A stretch of 64,000 nt of DNA from Duganella sp. Root336D2 (GCF_001425005.1 NZ_LMDB01000037.1:67269-131268), one strand, 5' to 3'. Counted from the stretch's first letter, positions 1-8,124 are shown. Numbers and translations: made by a program. The notes: generated from the letters alone by a model not told the origin.

Positions 1-448
1 CGGCAACGCCTTCGCCCAGTTTTTTCTGCAGCTCGGGCACCATGCCTTCGAATTTCTTCTTCACCGGCGATTCGAGGATGGTGATGATCTGGCGCAGTTC
101 TTCTTCCGTAAAGCGTTCCGCAAGCATCGGGGCCAGCGTGGTTCCCACCAGCTTATGCGCGCTGGCCTGGGCCAGCGGCTTGTTCTCGTCCATGAACTGG
201 CGGGCATCGGCCACGATCTCCTTCAGCGCGGCATCGCGCTTCTCCGGCGACACGCGTCCCTGCAGCACGGCGCGCGCCTGTTGTACCGCATCGCCTACCG
301 GCGCCTGCAGCATCGATTCTCCGATGCTTTCCGGGTGCCATAGTTGCAGCACGCGGTTGACCAATTCCTGTTTCGCGGCCGGAACCGGCGCTGCATGCAC
401 TGAGCCCCCGATGGCCAGGGCGGCGATCATTGTCGCGAGTTTTTTCAT
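1..448 (-). CDS. DUF2059-type secreted protein (3' end outside window)
   Basis: The gene begins at an ATG at 448, preceded by an AGGAG ribosome binding site, and runs off the left edge, so about 149 residues are visible. The N-terminus is a signal peptide of about 19 residues ending in VHA. The mature part is helical. Near residues 125-140 it carries the TEEELRQIITILESPVKKKF-type segment seen in DUF2059 proteins, a family of unknown function exported to the periplasm. It is the last visible gene of a tight leftward operon: only 11 nt separate it from the upstream FadL-like gene, so it probably works with the outer-membrane proteins and C39 peptidase of this locus. The family call rests on recognising the C-terminal pattern; no role is known to me. 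Confidence 0.75.
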   Translation of the reverse strand, partial: MKKLATMIAALAIGGSVHAAPVPAAKQELVNRVLQLWHPESIGESMLQAPVGDAVQQARAVLQGRVSPEKRDAALKEIVADARQFMDENKPLAQASAHKLVGTTLAPMLAERFTEEELRQIITILESPVKKKFEGMVPELQKKLGEGVA

Positions 449-459
449 CTCAAGCGCTC

Positions 460-2061
460 CTAGAAATGTTCAACAAGACTGAATCCGGCGTACCGGACTT
501 TGATATCGCCGGCCACGTCCTGGCCGGCATAAGGGTTGTAAATAATGTTGAGGAATTTGCTGCTGTTCATATTGTCCGACGATTCGGCTGGCGCATTGAA
601 CTTGCCCCGCATGTAGGAAGCAGCCAGGTTCAGCTCATACTTCTTGTTGATGCGCCAGTTCATCCCGACGCTGAAAAGCTTCGTGTCCGGCAGCGGCGCG
701 ATCAGGTCGATCTTGTTGGCCGGGACCGACGTCTTGCGCGGCTCGTAGCCAAAGCGCAGCGCCAAGCGTTCAAACGGGAATAATTGCAGGCCGTAGCCCA
801 TATTCAGCACGCTCTTGTAGCCGCGCGGTATCTTCAGCTTGCCGGAGTCGGGAACGCCATACAGGCGCGCCACTTCCAGCAGCTTGATGCTCTGGTCGAA
901 TTCGAACACGAGCTGGTTCCAGTCGCTCCAGCGCGTATAGCTGGCATCCACATTCAACTGCACGTAGCGCATCGGTTTGAACTTCACGCCGACCTGCAGG
1001 TGCGCAGGGAAGGGGATGCTGGCCGACATATTGCCATGCTGGACTTCCGGGATCGACTGCGGCAAGCCAAGGATGGCGCCTGCCACGGGACCGAACAGGC
1101 TGGAATTCAGGCCTTTGACGAAGTTGCGCAGCATCGGTTCGGTTTCGAAGGTGTAATGCCCGGTATAGCGGGTCTTCGAGCCGCCCTGGTAGACCACGCC
1201 CAGCGCGAACCATGGTTTTGGTTCCCACAGCACGCCAAGGTTCAGCGTTGGATCGACCGGCGCAGTCATTTCCAGACGCATCGCGGCAGCCTTCTTGAAG
1301 GGATTGACCATGCCGGCCTTGCCGCCGCCGCACAGGCCAAAGCCGAAGGTATCGATGATGTTGCCCCCTTCTTCCGGGCACCAGCCTTCCTGCAGTTTGC
1401 CGAAGATGCCCAGCAACTGGTTGGGGAAGCGCATATGCGTGTCGACGACGAAGGCCGAGTGGGCGATCGGCACGGCGGCGCCGAAGCGCAGCGTGTCCGA
1501 AAACTTGTAGCCGACGGCAGGCGAGGCCCACACCAGCCTTTGCAGCTGGATCTGGCGGCCGTCGAAGCGGCCCGGGTCGTCCGGATCCTTGGTGCGGTCA
1601 AGGCTGATCGCCTGCGCCATATAGGAATTGGTGGCGAAGGTCCACGGCGAACCGGGATTGTTCCAGGCGAAACCGAAGGTAGGCACGATCACGCCAGGCA
1701 GGCGCCACCCCGGCATGCCGTAACCGGGCACGTACATGGCTTGCCGCATCGGTCCGGTGTGGGTGCCGCTGAGCGGGTCGTCCTTCCAGCCGCCGATATC
1801 GAAGCCGGCCGGCGCGGAAAAACCGGCACGCGCGCGGATCGACGCGCCGAACGCGGTGTGCTGCATGCTGTCGCCCTGCAGGCGAGCCAGGCCGGCAGGG
1901 TTGAAATGCACCGAGTCGATGCCGGGCGGGTCGGCCGTGACGGCGTTCCCGAGCGACATGGCCACCACGCTGGTGGTCAGGTTTTCCACCAGCGCGGCGT
2001 GCGCGGGCAGAACATGGGCAAGCGCGGCGGCACATGCCGCCAGGCGGAACGGGGCTCGCAT
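460..2061 (-). CDS. FadL/OmpP1-family outer membrane protein
   Basis: This 533-residue protein has a signal peptide (about residues 1-22, ending PAHA). Shortly after it comes the NPAG motif (residues 54-57), typical of the N-terminal hatch of FadL/TodX/OmpP1 outer-membrane transporters. The rest alternates in beta-barrel fashion and ends in Phe, as expected for BAM-inserted barrels. Known family members move long-chain fatty acids or other hydrophobic compounds across the outer membrane. Here the gene sits in the middle of a tight operon with a C39 peptidase and another barrel protein (10-11 nt gaps), so it may instead serve a dedicated export or surface system, as in the Acinetobacter Fil loci where I recall similar gene content. 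It is longer than E. coli FadL (about 446 residues) and carries extra loop sequence around residues 220-260. Confidence 0.82.
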   Translation of the reverse strand: MRAPFRLAACAAALAHVLPAHAALVENLTTSVVAMSLGNAVTADPPGIDSVHFNPAGLARLQGDSMQHTAFGASIRARAGFSAPAGFDIGGWKDDPLSGTHTGPMRQAMYVPGYGMPGWRLPGVIVPTFGFAWNNPGSPWTFATNSYMAQAISLDRTKDPDDPGRFDGRQIQLQRLVWASPAVGYKFSDTLRFGAAVPIAHSAFVVDTHMRFPNQLLGIFGKLQEGWCPEEGGNIIDTFGFGLCGGGKAGMVNPFKKAAAMRLEMTAPVDPTLNLGVLWEPKPWFALGVVYQGGSKTRYTGHYTFETEPMLRNFVKGLNSSLFGPVAGAILGLPQSIPEVQHGNMSASIPFPAHLQVGVKFKPMRYVQLNVDASYTRWSDWNQLVFEFDQSIKLLEVARLYGVPDSGKLKIPRGYKSVLNMGYGLQLFPFERLALRFGYEPRKTSVPANKIDLIAPLPDTKLFSVGMNWRINKKYELNLAASYMRGKFNAPAESSDNMNSSKFLNIIYNPYAGQDVAGDIKVRYAGFSLVEHF

Positions 2062-2071
2062 TGCTGCCTCG

Positions 2072-3079
2072 TCAGAAAGCCAGCGGCAGGTTCAGGCCCA
2101 CCGAGAAGTTCGGCGAGTCGCTGGTGAGGCCAATGCCAACCGACATGTTGACCGTGTTCTTAGGCGACATGCGGTAACCCATGCCGAAGTTCAGGATCGC
2201 TGAAGTCTGGGTGTTGGTGCGCACGTTCAGGCCGTCGGCAAAACGCAACTTCGCGCCCTGCGCAATCGCACCCTGGAAGGACATCGTTGTAGAAATGCCA
2301 TACGACAGGGCATAGGCGAAGCCCATGCCGAAGCCAAACTGTGTGCCCGGCGCTACACGGGTCAGCACGCGCGTGCCGTTGACCTGGTGCAGGCCGGTGG
2401 CCTGGGTGCTGGCCGTCAGCGACAGGGAGCCGAACAGCGCTACCGGATCGACGATGCGGTTGACGTTCATGCCGAGCGAGAGCGCAGCGACGCCACTGCC
2501 GGTTGCTTCGCCGCTGCCTGCGATGATCTTGAACGGGCTGCGGCCGGTGGGCAGGCGCAGGTTGCTGGTGGCGGTGAAGTTGGCGCGGTCGCGGCGCGCT
2601 TCCCATGGCTGGTAACGGGCGCCGATGGCGACGTCGCCCAGCGAGAACGAGGTGTTGTTGCCGTTGCGCGACTCGGCGAACTTGCCGATCACGGGCAGGG
2701 TCACGTTGGCGGTCAGGTTGTCCCACACGCCGTAGTCGACCGACAGGGTGTTGGTGACGACGTGGGCCGACACGTTTTCGATTTCAAACAGGGTCAGGCC
2801 TTCGGCCGTAATATCGGTGACGAGCTTTTCCTGGCCGATGTAGGTGTAATTCAAGTCGTAGGTGTACTGCGATTTGCCTTTGCGGATCAGGGAATACTGC
2901 TTGTCGACTGCGGTCAGGGTTTCTTTCAGCAGGGCGCTCTGGTCGCCTTCGCCCTCTTTTTTCGCCAGCGCATCGCGTGCCGCGGCGGTACTGGTGGCTG
3001 CCGTGCTTTCCTGCGCGCCGGCGGTCGAATGCACCAGCAGGGCGGTGGCAAGCATGAATGGCAGGTACTGATATTTCAT
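2072..3079 (-). CDS. Outer-membrane beta-barrel, transporter-like protein
   Basis: The start is ATG 3079, preceded by AGGAAACG; an upstream in-frame extension to 3226 would overlap the C39 gene and lacks a binding site. The product is 335 residues with a signal peptide of about 22 residues (ending TAGA). A charged, probably helical linker at about residues 23-60 is followed by a region of alternating beta strands ending in LAF. The pattern (YDLNYTYIG, GVWDNLTANVTLPV, SLGDVAIGARYQPW) resembles the transporter-like outer-membrane family grouped with Phenol_MetA_deg. No substrate can be read from the sequence. It lies 10 nt from both neighbours in the leftward operon, so it is probably the second outer-membrane component of the C39-linked system. 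Confidence 0.7.
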   Translation of the reverse strand: MKYQYLPFMLATALLVHSTAGAQESTAATSTAAARDALAKKEGEGDQSALLKETLTAVDKQYSLIRKGKSQYTYDLNYTYIGQEKLVTDITAEGLTLFEIENVSAHVVTNTLSVDYGVWDNLTANVTLPVIGKFAESRNGNNTSFSLGDVAIGARYQPWEARRDRANFTATSNLRLPTGRSPFKIIAGSGEATGSGVAALSLGMNVNRIVDPVALFGSLSLTASTQATGLHQVNGTRVLTRVAPGTQFGFGMGFAYALSYGISTTMSFQGAIAQGAKLRFADGLNVRTNTQTSAILNFGMGYRMSPKNTVNMSVGIGLTSDSPNFSVGLNLPLAF

Positions 3080-3089
3080 TCGCGTTTCC

Positions 3090-3857
3090 TTATTGACGGT
3101 GCATCCAGGTGCGGGCCGGGCCGGAGTTGACGGCACGTTCCAGCAGTTGCGTGGTGTTGTTGAAGGGATCGAGCTGGCCATGGTTAGTGACGCGGTCCAT
3201 GTCGACCACGCCCAGTTCCTGGTCATTCAGCGCCAGTTGTGCCGGTGCTTTCTGCCCGGCCGGTGCGGACAGGATGAATAAGGTGTTCTTGTCCCACAGC
3301 GTGGCGAATTCCTGTACCGAGAAGGCCAGGTTGCCGGCTGAGGGATCGGCGATGTAGACCACGCCGTTGCGTATGCCGCGCAGCACCACGAAGTGCTTGG
3401 CGCCGGCGTAGTCGATCGGCACGATGGCCGGTTCTTCCAGCGTCAGCAAGTCCTTCACTTCGGCCTTGTAGCCGGCGGCGGGCACGTTGAGCGAAGCGGC
3501 GTAGCGCTTCATGTCCAGCAGCGAAAAGCCGCGGCGCTCGATGATCTTTTCCTTTTCGCCCTTATCCAGCATGCCTTCCATGGCTTGCTGTTCGGTGACG
3601 TCGAGGCCGAGGTGGAATTTGAGGATGGTGACCAGCGCCGCCGAACCGCAGCTGTAGTCGTAAGCCTGGCGCACGATGTGGCGGTATTTGAGCTCGGAGA
3701 ACGGCTCCATGCTCACGGCCTGCGAGTAGCTGCCGCCGCCGAGCATGGTTTGCGGCATCTCGTACTGGTCTTTGGGACGCTCCTGCACGTCGTGGCGCGA
3801 GAGGGCGGCGGAACCGCCAATCAGGGCTGCCAGGACCCCCATTAACAGCATCAGCAT
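3090..3857 (-). CDS. C39-family cysteine peptidase, exported (FilB-like)
   Basis: This 255-residue protein starts at ATG 3857 with GGGAG upstream. Residues 1-20 form a hydrophobic signal peptide or anchor, so the peptidase domain (about 60-195) should be periplasmic. The C39 catalytic set is visible: Gln64, Cys70 in YDYSCGSAAL, His155 in AKHFVVL and Asp171 in ADPSAG. C39 peptidases usually cut bacteriocin leaders after a double-glycine motif and are usually fused to ABC exporters; this one stands alone. Across a shared control region lie four exported proteins whose mature N-termini carry an LSxVxGxDG motif resembling that leader, which makes them plausible substrates. Acinetobacter Fil loci, as I recall, also contain a C39 protein named FilB. 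Substrate and processing are inference. Confidence 0.85.
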   Translation of the reverse strand: MLMLLMGVLAALIGGSAALSRHDVQERPKDQYEMPQTMLGGGSYSQAVSMEPFSELKYRHIVRQAYDYSCGSAALVTILKFHLGLDVTEQQAMEGMLDKGEKEKIIERRGFSLLDMKRYAASLNVPAAGYKAEVKDLLTLEEPAIVPIDYAGAKHFVVLRGIRNGVVYIADPSAGNLAFSVQEFATLWDKNTLFILSAPAGQKAPAQLALNDQELGVVDMDRVTNHGQLDPFNNTTQLLERAVNSGPARTWMHRQ

Positions 3858-3923
3858 GGCAGCTCCCGATCGTTGGGGTAAGCGCTGCCCTTGCGCTTCG
3901 CGCGCGCGTCGAATTCTGCACCC
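3849..3923 (-). CDS. Possible 24-codon ORF overlapping the C39 start
   Basis: An ATG at 3923, preceded by a GGAG with good spacing, opens a 24-codon frame encoding a charged peptide (MGAEFDARAKRKGSAYPNDR at its start). Its stop overlaps the C39 peptidase start, the arrangement expected for translational coupling. The peptide has no signal or membrane segment and I recognise no homologue. It may be a leader peptide, a short coupling cistron or chance. Support comes only from the binding site and the overlap. Confidence 0.3.
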
Positions 3924-4304
3924 ATGGCGTCTCCGTTATTAATTTGGACGAACGTTCGTCCTTGCTCTTTTGTTATTTATTTACGCACGTTTCACGCAGC
4001 GCACGTTGCATAAAAATTAGATGCACACCTCTAGTTCGCACACGAAAACTTATGCTAATGCAGGCAACATGCGGCGAACGGCGCTCTTCCTCTGGCTGGC
4101 TCCCCAGGACAAGCGTTTGGCCTGTGCGGTCAGTGTGAAACGCTAGACCCTTTCCGGTGGCGCCACCTATCATAAATTTAATTAATATTGCGACAATATT
4201 AAGACGGTGCCTCGCTGCACCGGGCCCACCAGGCCCGCGACCGGCAAGGAGGCATACAGGAGCAAGACCAAACGACAATTCTTATTCGAACGGAGATCAA
4301 CGAT
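3858..4304. promoter_or_regulatory. Divergent control region of the C39 / secreted-paralogue operons
   Basis: This 447-bp stretch separates two divergent operons. Apart from the possible 24-codon ORF at its left end it has no convincing gene. It is AT-richer than the flanking genes in parts (around 3930-4060 and 4165-4205) and holds one perfect 16-bp palindrome, listed separately. AT-rich runs such as cataaatttaattaatatt near 4172-4190 could hold promoter elements, but I could not assign clear -35/-10 pairs. A long untranslated leader for either transcript is possible. Confidence 0.55.
3946..3961. promoter_or_regulatory. Perfect 16-bp palindrome, TetR-type operator candidate
   Basis: The sequence GGACGAACGTTCGTCC is a perfect palindrome about 90 bp upstream of the C39 start. 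Size and symmetry suit an operator for a TetR-family dimer. No TetR gene lies within the window, so the regulator would act in trans. The role is inferred from symmetry and position only. Confidence 0.45.
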
Positions 4305-4817
4305 ATGAAACGCATTACCACCGCTGTAGCAATCGCCCTGTCCACCCTGGCCCTGTCGGCATCGGCCATGACCCCGATCAAAGACGCAGAACTGAGCGCC
4401 GTTACCGGCCAGGACGGCGTGTCGATCGGCGCCAACCTGAACGTCAAAGTCGAATCCTTCGTCTACACCGACACCGACGCAGTGGATGCCAACGGCCTGG
4501 GCGGCGGTTCGGTGAGCTTCAACGGCATCAAGGTCAATGGCCTGATCGCTGCGACCATCGACATCCTGTCGCGCAATTCGTTCCTGCAGGCTGCCGGCGC
4601 TGCCGGCGTGACCAACCCAGGCACCTTCTACAACCCGGCAACCGGCGGCGACGTGGTGCAAATCGCGATCCCGGCCGACGTGCAGGTGGCAGCAGGCAAA
4701 CTGCTGAACATCTCCGTTGACGCAATCAAGATGGGCGGCAGCAATGCTTCCTACGGTTCGATGGCCATGAACCAGCTTGACCTGCGTGGCACCCAAGTGT
4801 GGATCTGGGCACACTAA
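4305..4817 (+). CDS. Secreted FilA/DUF6160-like protein, paralogue 1
   Basis: ATG 4305 has GGAG upstream. The 170-residue product has a classical signal peptide (1-21, ending SASA), and the mature chain opens with MTPIKDAELSAVTGQDGVS. That opening is shared with the next three genes and resembles a double-glycine leader (LSxVxG). The remainder is a predicted beta-rich, glycine- and asparagine-containing chain ending in WIWAH, close to the FRMWAH ending of paralogue 4. NCBI-style annotations of similar proteins use FilA or DUF6160. I infer a secreted, possibly surface-assembled subunit, with the divergent C39 peptidase and barrel proteins as processing and export partners. A stem-loop directly behind the gene may raise its expression over the rest of the operon. 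Confidence 0.72.
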   Translation: MKRITTAVAIALSTLALSASAMTPIKDAELSAVTGQDGVSIGANLNVKVESFVYTDTDAVDANGLGGGSVSFNGIKVNGLIAATIDILSRNSFLQAAGAAGVTNPGTFYNPATGGDVVQIAIPADVQVAAGKLLNISVDAIKMGGSNASYGSMAMNQLDLRGTQVWIWAH

Positions 4818-4852
4818 TCGCAGTTGCGGCCGTGGGAGCGGCCGCTCTGCGA
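4818..4852 (+). terminator. Stem-loop between paralogues 1 and 2 (attenuator or mRNA stabiliser)
   Basis: TCGCAG pairs with CTGCGA and GCGGCCG pairs with CGGCCGC around a loop of about six nt, with one small internal mismatch. No T-run follows, so this is not a full intrinsic terminator. It begins at the base after the stop codon. Such hairpins behind the first gene of a pilin- or bacteriocin-type operon often raise the relative amount of the first product; that role is inferred here. Confidence 0.5.
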
Positions 4853-4860
4853 CTTTCCTG

Positions 4861-5631
4861 ATGATGGAATCCCGTCTCTTTGCGGCCGCCCTGGCGGCCG
4901 TCTTTTTCTGCGCACCGGCTTCTGCGCAGCTGCGGCCCATGAGCGACGACGACTTGTCGCGCGCACGCGGGCAGGGCTTGCTGGCAGTGAGCAACAGCAC
5001 GCTTGGCGGCTTTGATTTCACGCGCATCGCGCTGGATGCGGACGTGGAATTGAATGCCAGCCTGCGACATATCCGCCTGGGCGATTACCGCTTTCCTTCG
5101 CGTGAAGGGACCGGCGCCGATATCGACATGCCCTCGCTGCAGTTCGGGCAGAACGGCAGCAAGGTCTCGATTACCGATCCGTACTTCGAAGTCGTGTACC
5201 GCAACACCGGTGATACCGCTGCACCGCGCGAAGTGGTGGGCATGCGCATGGGCTTCGACAGCATCAAGGGCGATGTGGGCCTGAAGGTGAACGGTCTTTC
5301 CGGTTCGCTGCTGGTGAGCGGCGTCGACGCGAACGGCCAGCCGGCAACCATCGATTCGCATGCCGATGCGGGCGGCGGCAAGCGCTGGGATGGCGCCAGC
5401 TCCCTGGTCGGCGTGCGCGCGGGCGATGCCTCCGGGCCGAGCCGGGATTTCTGGATCTCCGTACTGAAGTCGGGTGTGCAGTTCCAGGCGCCGAGCGGCA
5501 CGACGCAGATGCCCGATGCAGCCCAGTCGGGCGTATGGCTGAACTGGCGCGACAAGCTGGTGTCGCTTACCAACCTGCCTGCGGCACCGGTTCCGGCACC
5601 GGTAGCACCGCTCATGCCGGGGGGGCGCTGA
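4861..5631 (+). CDS. Secreted FilA/DUF6160-like protein, paralogue 2
   Basis: The start is one of two adjacent ATG codons at 4861/4864; the signal peptide begins there (MMESRLFAAALAAVFFC, cleavage after about residue 23, ASAQ). An upstream in-frame ATG at 4777 lies inside the previous gene. The 256-residue product opens its mature chain with LRPMSDDDLSRARGQG, the most divergent version of the shared motif: the DG pair is replaced by GL. The rest is beta-rich, with a proline/alanine-rich tail near 240-256. It follows paralogue 1 by 43 nt and overlaps paralogue 3 by one base (TGATG), so translation of 2 and 3 is probably coupled. Export is well supported; function is unknown. Confidence 0.7.
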   Translation: MMESRLFAAALAAVFFCAPASAQLRPMSDDDLSRARGQGLLAVSNSTLGGFDFTRIALDADVELNASLRHIRLGDYRFPSREGTGADIDMPSLQFGQNGSKVSITDPYFEVVYRNTGDTAAPREVVGMRMGFDSIKGDVGLKVNGLSGSLLVSGVDANGQPATIDSHADAGGGKRWDGASSLVGVRAGDASGPSRDFWISVLKSGVQFQAPSGTTQMPDAAQSGVWLNWRDKLVSLTNLPAAPVPAPVAPLMPGGR

Positions 5632-6491
5632 TGCTGGGCGCGCGCAGCTCCCTGCTGGCCGCGTGCATCGCGCTGGCGTCACCGCTGGCGCTGGCCGGCG
5701 GCCTGCGCCCACTGAACGACAGCGCCCTTTCCGACGTGCGGGGGCGCGACGGCGTCAGCTTCGACCTGAATGGCTTTTCGATGAATGGCGACCTGCGCGT
5801 GACGTATACGCGCCCGGACGGCGCCAGCATCTGGGCTGGTAACCCCAGTGCATCGCGCAGCGACAGCGCGACACCATTCTCGGATCCCTACCGCTTCGAC
5901 ATCTTACGCAGCAATAACGGCCTGGCCGACGTCGCGCAATTCAGCCTGCCGCAAAACGTCAACGGCGAGCAGAAATGGCAGCTTGCCCACGACTTCGGCG
6001 TCAACGCCGATGGCATCGACCGCGATGGCGGCGCAATTGTGGTGAGCGACCTGGCCTTGTACGGGGGCGGCTGGCAGTTCTCCACGCCGCGCACCCAGGA
6101 CGGCCTGGCCCTGGGCGTGGCGATGCGCATGGAAATCGGCCAGTGGGCGCTGCGCCCGAACGGACGCGCCAATACGGTAGGCCAGCTGGCGCTCGACAAC
6201 ATCCGCATTGGAGCCACCGACGAAAACGGCAACTTCACCGGACAGCCATGGGTAATCGCCGACGTCGCGCGCCAGCCGGCGCTGGTCAATGCCCTGGCCG
6301 ACGAAAATGGTCCGCGCCTGCACATCGGCATCGGCGCGCCGGACGCGCAGTACGGCACCGGCCAGGCAGCCAGCGGCGGCATTGAGATCGGCAAGATCAG
6401 CTTCACAGCGCCAAGTGGCAATATGGACCTGGGTTCTTCCCGCATCGGCAATATCCAGATCAACTACCTTGATATCAAATTCCGCCAATGA
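5631..6491 (+). CDS. Secreted FilA/DUF6160-like protein, paralogue 3
   Basis: ATG 5631 overlaps the preceding stop by one base. The 286-residue product has a signal peptide (about 1-22, ending PLALAG), and the mature chain starts GLRPLNDSALSDVRGRDGVS, the shared double-glycine-like motif. The body is beta-rich with many Asp/Asn/Gly turns (DENGNFTGQP, GGIEIGKISFT) and ends in LDIKFRQ. It is the longest of the four paralogues and is coupled to paralogue 4 by an ATGA overlap. Secretion is clear. Assembly into a filament or surface layer is inferred from the repeated family and the linked outer-membrane proteins. Confidence 0.7.
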   Translation: MLGARSSLLAACIALASPLALAGGLRPLNDSALSDVRGRDGVSFDLNGFSMNGDLRVTYTRPDGASIWAGNPSASRSDSATPFSDPYRFDILRSNNGLADVAQFSLPQNVNGEQKWQLAHDFGVNADGIDRDGGAIVVSDLALYGGGWQFSTPRTQDGLALGVAMRMEIGQWALRPNGRANTVGQLALDNIRIGATDENGNFTGQPWVIADVARQPALVNALADENGPRLHIGIGAPDAQYGTGQAASGGIEIGKISFTAPSGNMDLGSSRIGNIQINYLDIKFRQ

Positions 6492-6949
6492 CGAGACTCG
6501 CCGCACTGTTGCTGCTGCTTCCGGCCATGCTGCAGGCCGCGCCGCCCAAGCCGCTTGAAGACAGCGAACTTTCCGGCGTCAGCGCCCGCGACGGCATCAG
6601 CTTCGCGGCCCACGTGGTGGTGAACGATCCGACCCTGGTCGGCGCCGTAACCGACAGCCGCCTCTCGCTTGGCTTCCATGATGGCGCGCAGCCGCGCTAC
6701 ATCGTGCTGCGCAATGTGCGCGGCACGGTCGACATGTTTGCCGTCGGCCTCAATGTGCAGGCAAGGCCCGACGGTAACGGCGACTACATCGCCATTACGC
6801 TGCCGTCGCAAATGCGCTACACAAATTTCGGCTTCGAATCAATGAGTGTGCAAAACGACCCCAATGCCGCCGTCACCGGCAATCTTGGCAGCGTCAATAT
6901 CAACGGCAGCCTGCAGATGCAGGGCGAGTTCCGGATGTGGGCGCATTAA
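6488..6949 (+). CDS. Secreted FilA/DUF6160-like protein, paralogue 4
   Basis: ATG 6488 overlaps the stop of paralogue 3 (ATGA). The 153-residue product has a signal peptide (1-18, ending LQAA), then PPKPLEDSELSGVSARDGIS, the shared motif with Ser-Ala in place of the usual Gly. The beta-rich body ends in FRMWAH, echoing the C-terminus of paralogue 1. The conserved ends in otherwise divergent proteins suggest both termini are recognised by something, such as a peptidase at the N-terminus and an assembly partner at the C-terminus. The gene ends the rightward operon and overlaps the converging MFS gene by four bases. Confidence 0.7.
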   Translation: MTRLAALLLLLPAMLQAAPPKPLEDSELSGVSARDGISFAAHVVVNDPTLVGAVTDSRLSLGFHDGAQPRYIVLRNVRGTVDMFAVGLNVQARPDGNGDYIAITLPSQMRYTNFGFESMSVQNDPNAAVTGNLGSVNINGSLQMQGEFRMWAH

Positions 6950-8124
6950 TCGCGACGTTCGGTGGCAAACAGCGCCAGCGCCAGCAGCGGGAACGACAGG
7001 CCTGCCAGCAGCACGCCATTCCAGCCATGATGCGCCCAGGTCCAGCCGCCGAGCCACGAGCCGAAGGCTCCCCCGGCGAAGAAGATCGAGATATACAGGC
7101 CATTGAGGCGGCTGCGCATTTCCGCGCCCAGGGCAAAGATGGCGCGCTGTCCCAGCACCAGGTTGCCCGAAGCTCCCATGTCCAGCACGATCCCGCAAAA
7201 CACCAGCAGCACCAGCGTGAAGTCGCGGCTGCCGTGCAGCAGCAGCGGCGCGGCAAACGCCGCCGCGGCGGCCAGCAGCGCCATCAGGGTCGTCGAACGG
7301 GACTTGCCCTGGTCGGCGCGCCGGCCGGCGATCGGCGATGCAATCGCACCGGCTACGCCCAGCAGAGCAAAGACCGCGATGCCGGTTTGCGAAAGGTTGA
7401 AGGCGGGGCTGGCCAGCACCAGCGGCACCGTGGTCCAGAACAGGCTGAAGGCGCCGAACATGCAGGCCTGGTAGGCGGCGCGGCGGCGCAGGACCGGCGT
7501 GGTGCGCAACAGTGTCCACATGGAGGCCAGCAGCGCACCGTAGCGATAACCGCCCTCGGGCCGGCGCTGCGGCAGGCGCAGTTGCAGCACCACTGCCAGT
7601 GCGGCGATGGCCGCTGTGGAGATGAAGAAGATCGCATGCCATCCCAGTGCATCGGTCACCAGGCTGGAAACGGGCCGCGCCAGCATGATCCCCAGCAGCA
7701 GCCCGCTCATCACCGTGCCGACCGTCTGCCCACGGCGCTCCGGCGCCGACATGTGCGCGGCAAACGGCACCAGTACCTGCGCCGCTGCCGAACAAAGCCC
7801 GATGAAGAAGGCGGCGGCAAGGAAGGTCGCCGCATTGCCCGCCAGCGCCGCGCCCAGCAGCGCCAGCGAGGTTGCGCCTAGCAGCGTCACGATCAGCCGG
7901 CGGTTTTCCAGCAGGTCGCCGAGGGGCACGATAAAAGCCAGGCCAAGGCAATAGCCGACCTGGGTCAGGGTGACGATCAGGCCTGCCGCGCCGGGATCGA
8001 TCCCGGTGGCGCGACTGATCGGGCCCACCAGCGGCTGGGCGTAATACAGGTTGGCGACTATCAGGCCGCTGGCAACAGCCAGCAGCAAGATCATGGCGGG
8101 GGTGATCTGGTGCGCTTGTTTCAT
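6946..8124 (-). CDS. MFS transporter (drug/sugar efflux type)
   Basis: This 392-residue protein is a 12-helix major facilitator, from MILLLAVASGLIVANLYYAQ near the N-terminus to the C-terminal helices around residue 375. The GDLLENRRLI loop after helix 2 is the family's signature region. It most resembles the arabinose-efflux/YnfM-like drug exporters of the inner membrane. I chose ATG 8124; a GTG at 8142 is an alternative and neither has a strong binding site. It diverges from the solute-binding-protein gene over only 37-55 bp, so both promoters overlap. Substrate is unknown. Confidence 0.82.
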   Translation of the reverse strand: MKQAHQITPAMILLLAVASGLIVANLYYAQPLVGPISRATGIDPGAAGLIVTLTQVGYCLGLAFIVPLGDLLENRRLIVTLLGATSLALLGAALAGNAATFLAAAFFIGLCSAAAQVLVPFAAHMSAPERRGQTVGTVMSGLLLGIMLARPVSSLVTDALGWHAIFFISTAAIAALAVVLQLRLPQRRPEGGYRYGALLASMWTLLRTTPVLRRRAAYQACMFGAFSLFWTTVPLVLASPAFNLSQTGIAVFALLGVAGAIASPIAGRRADQGKSRSTTLMALLAAAAAFAAPLLLHGSRDFTLVLLVFCGIVLDMGASGNLVLGQRAIFALGAEMRSRLNGLYISIFFAGGAFGSWLGGWTWAHHGWNGVLLAGLSFPLLALALFATERRD

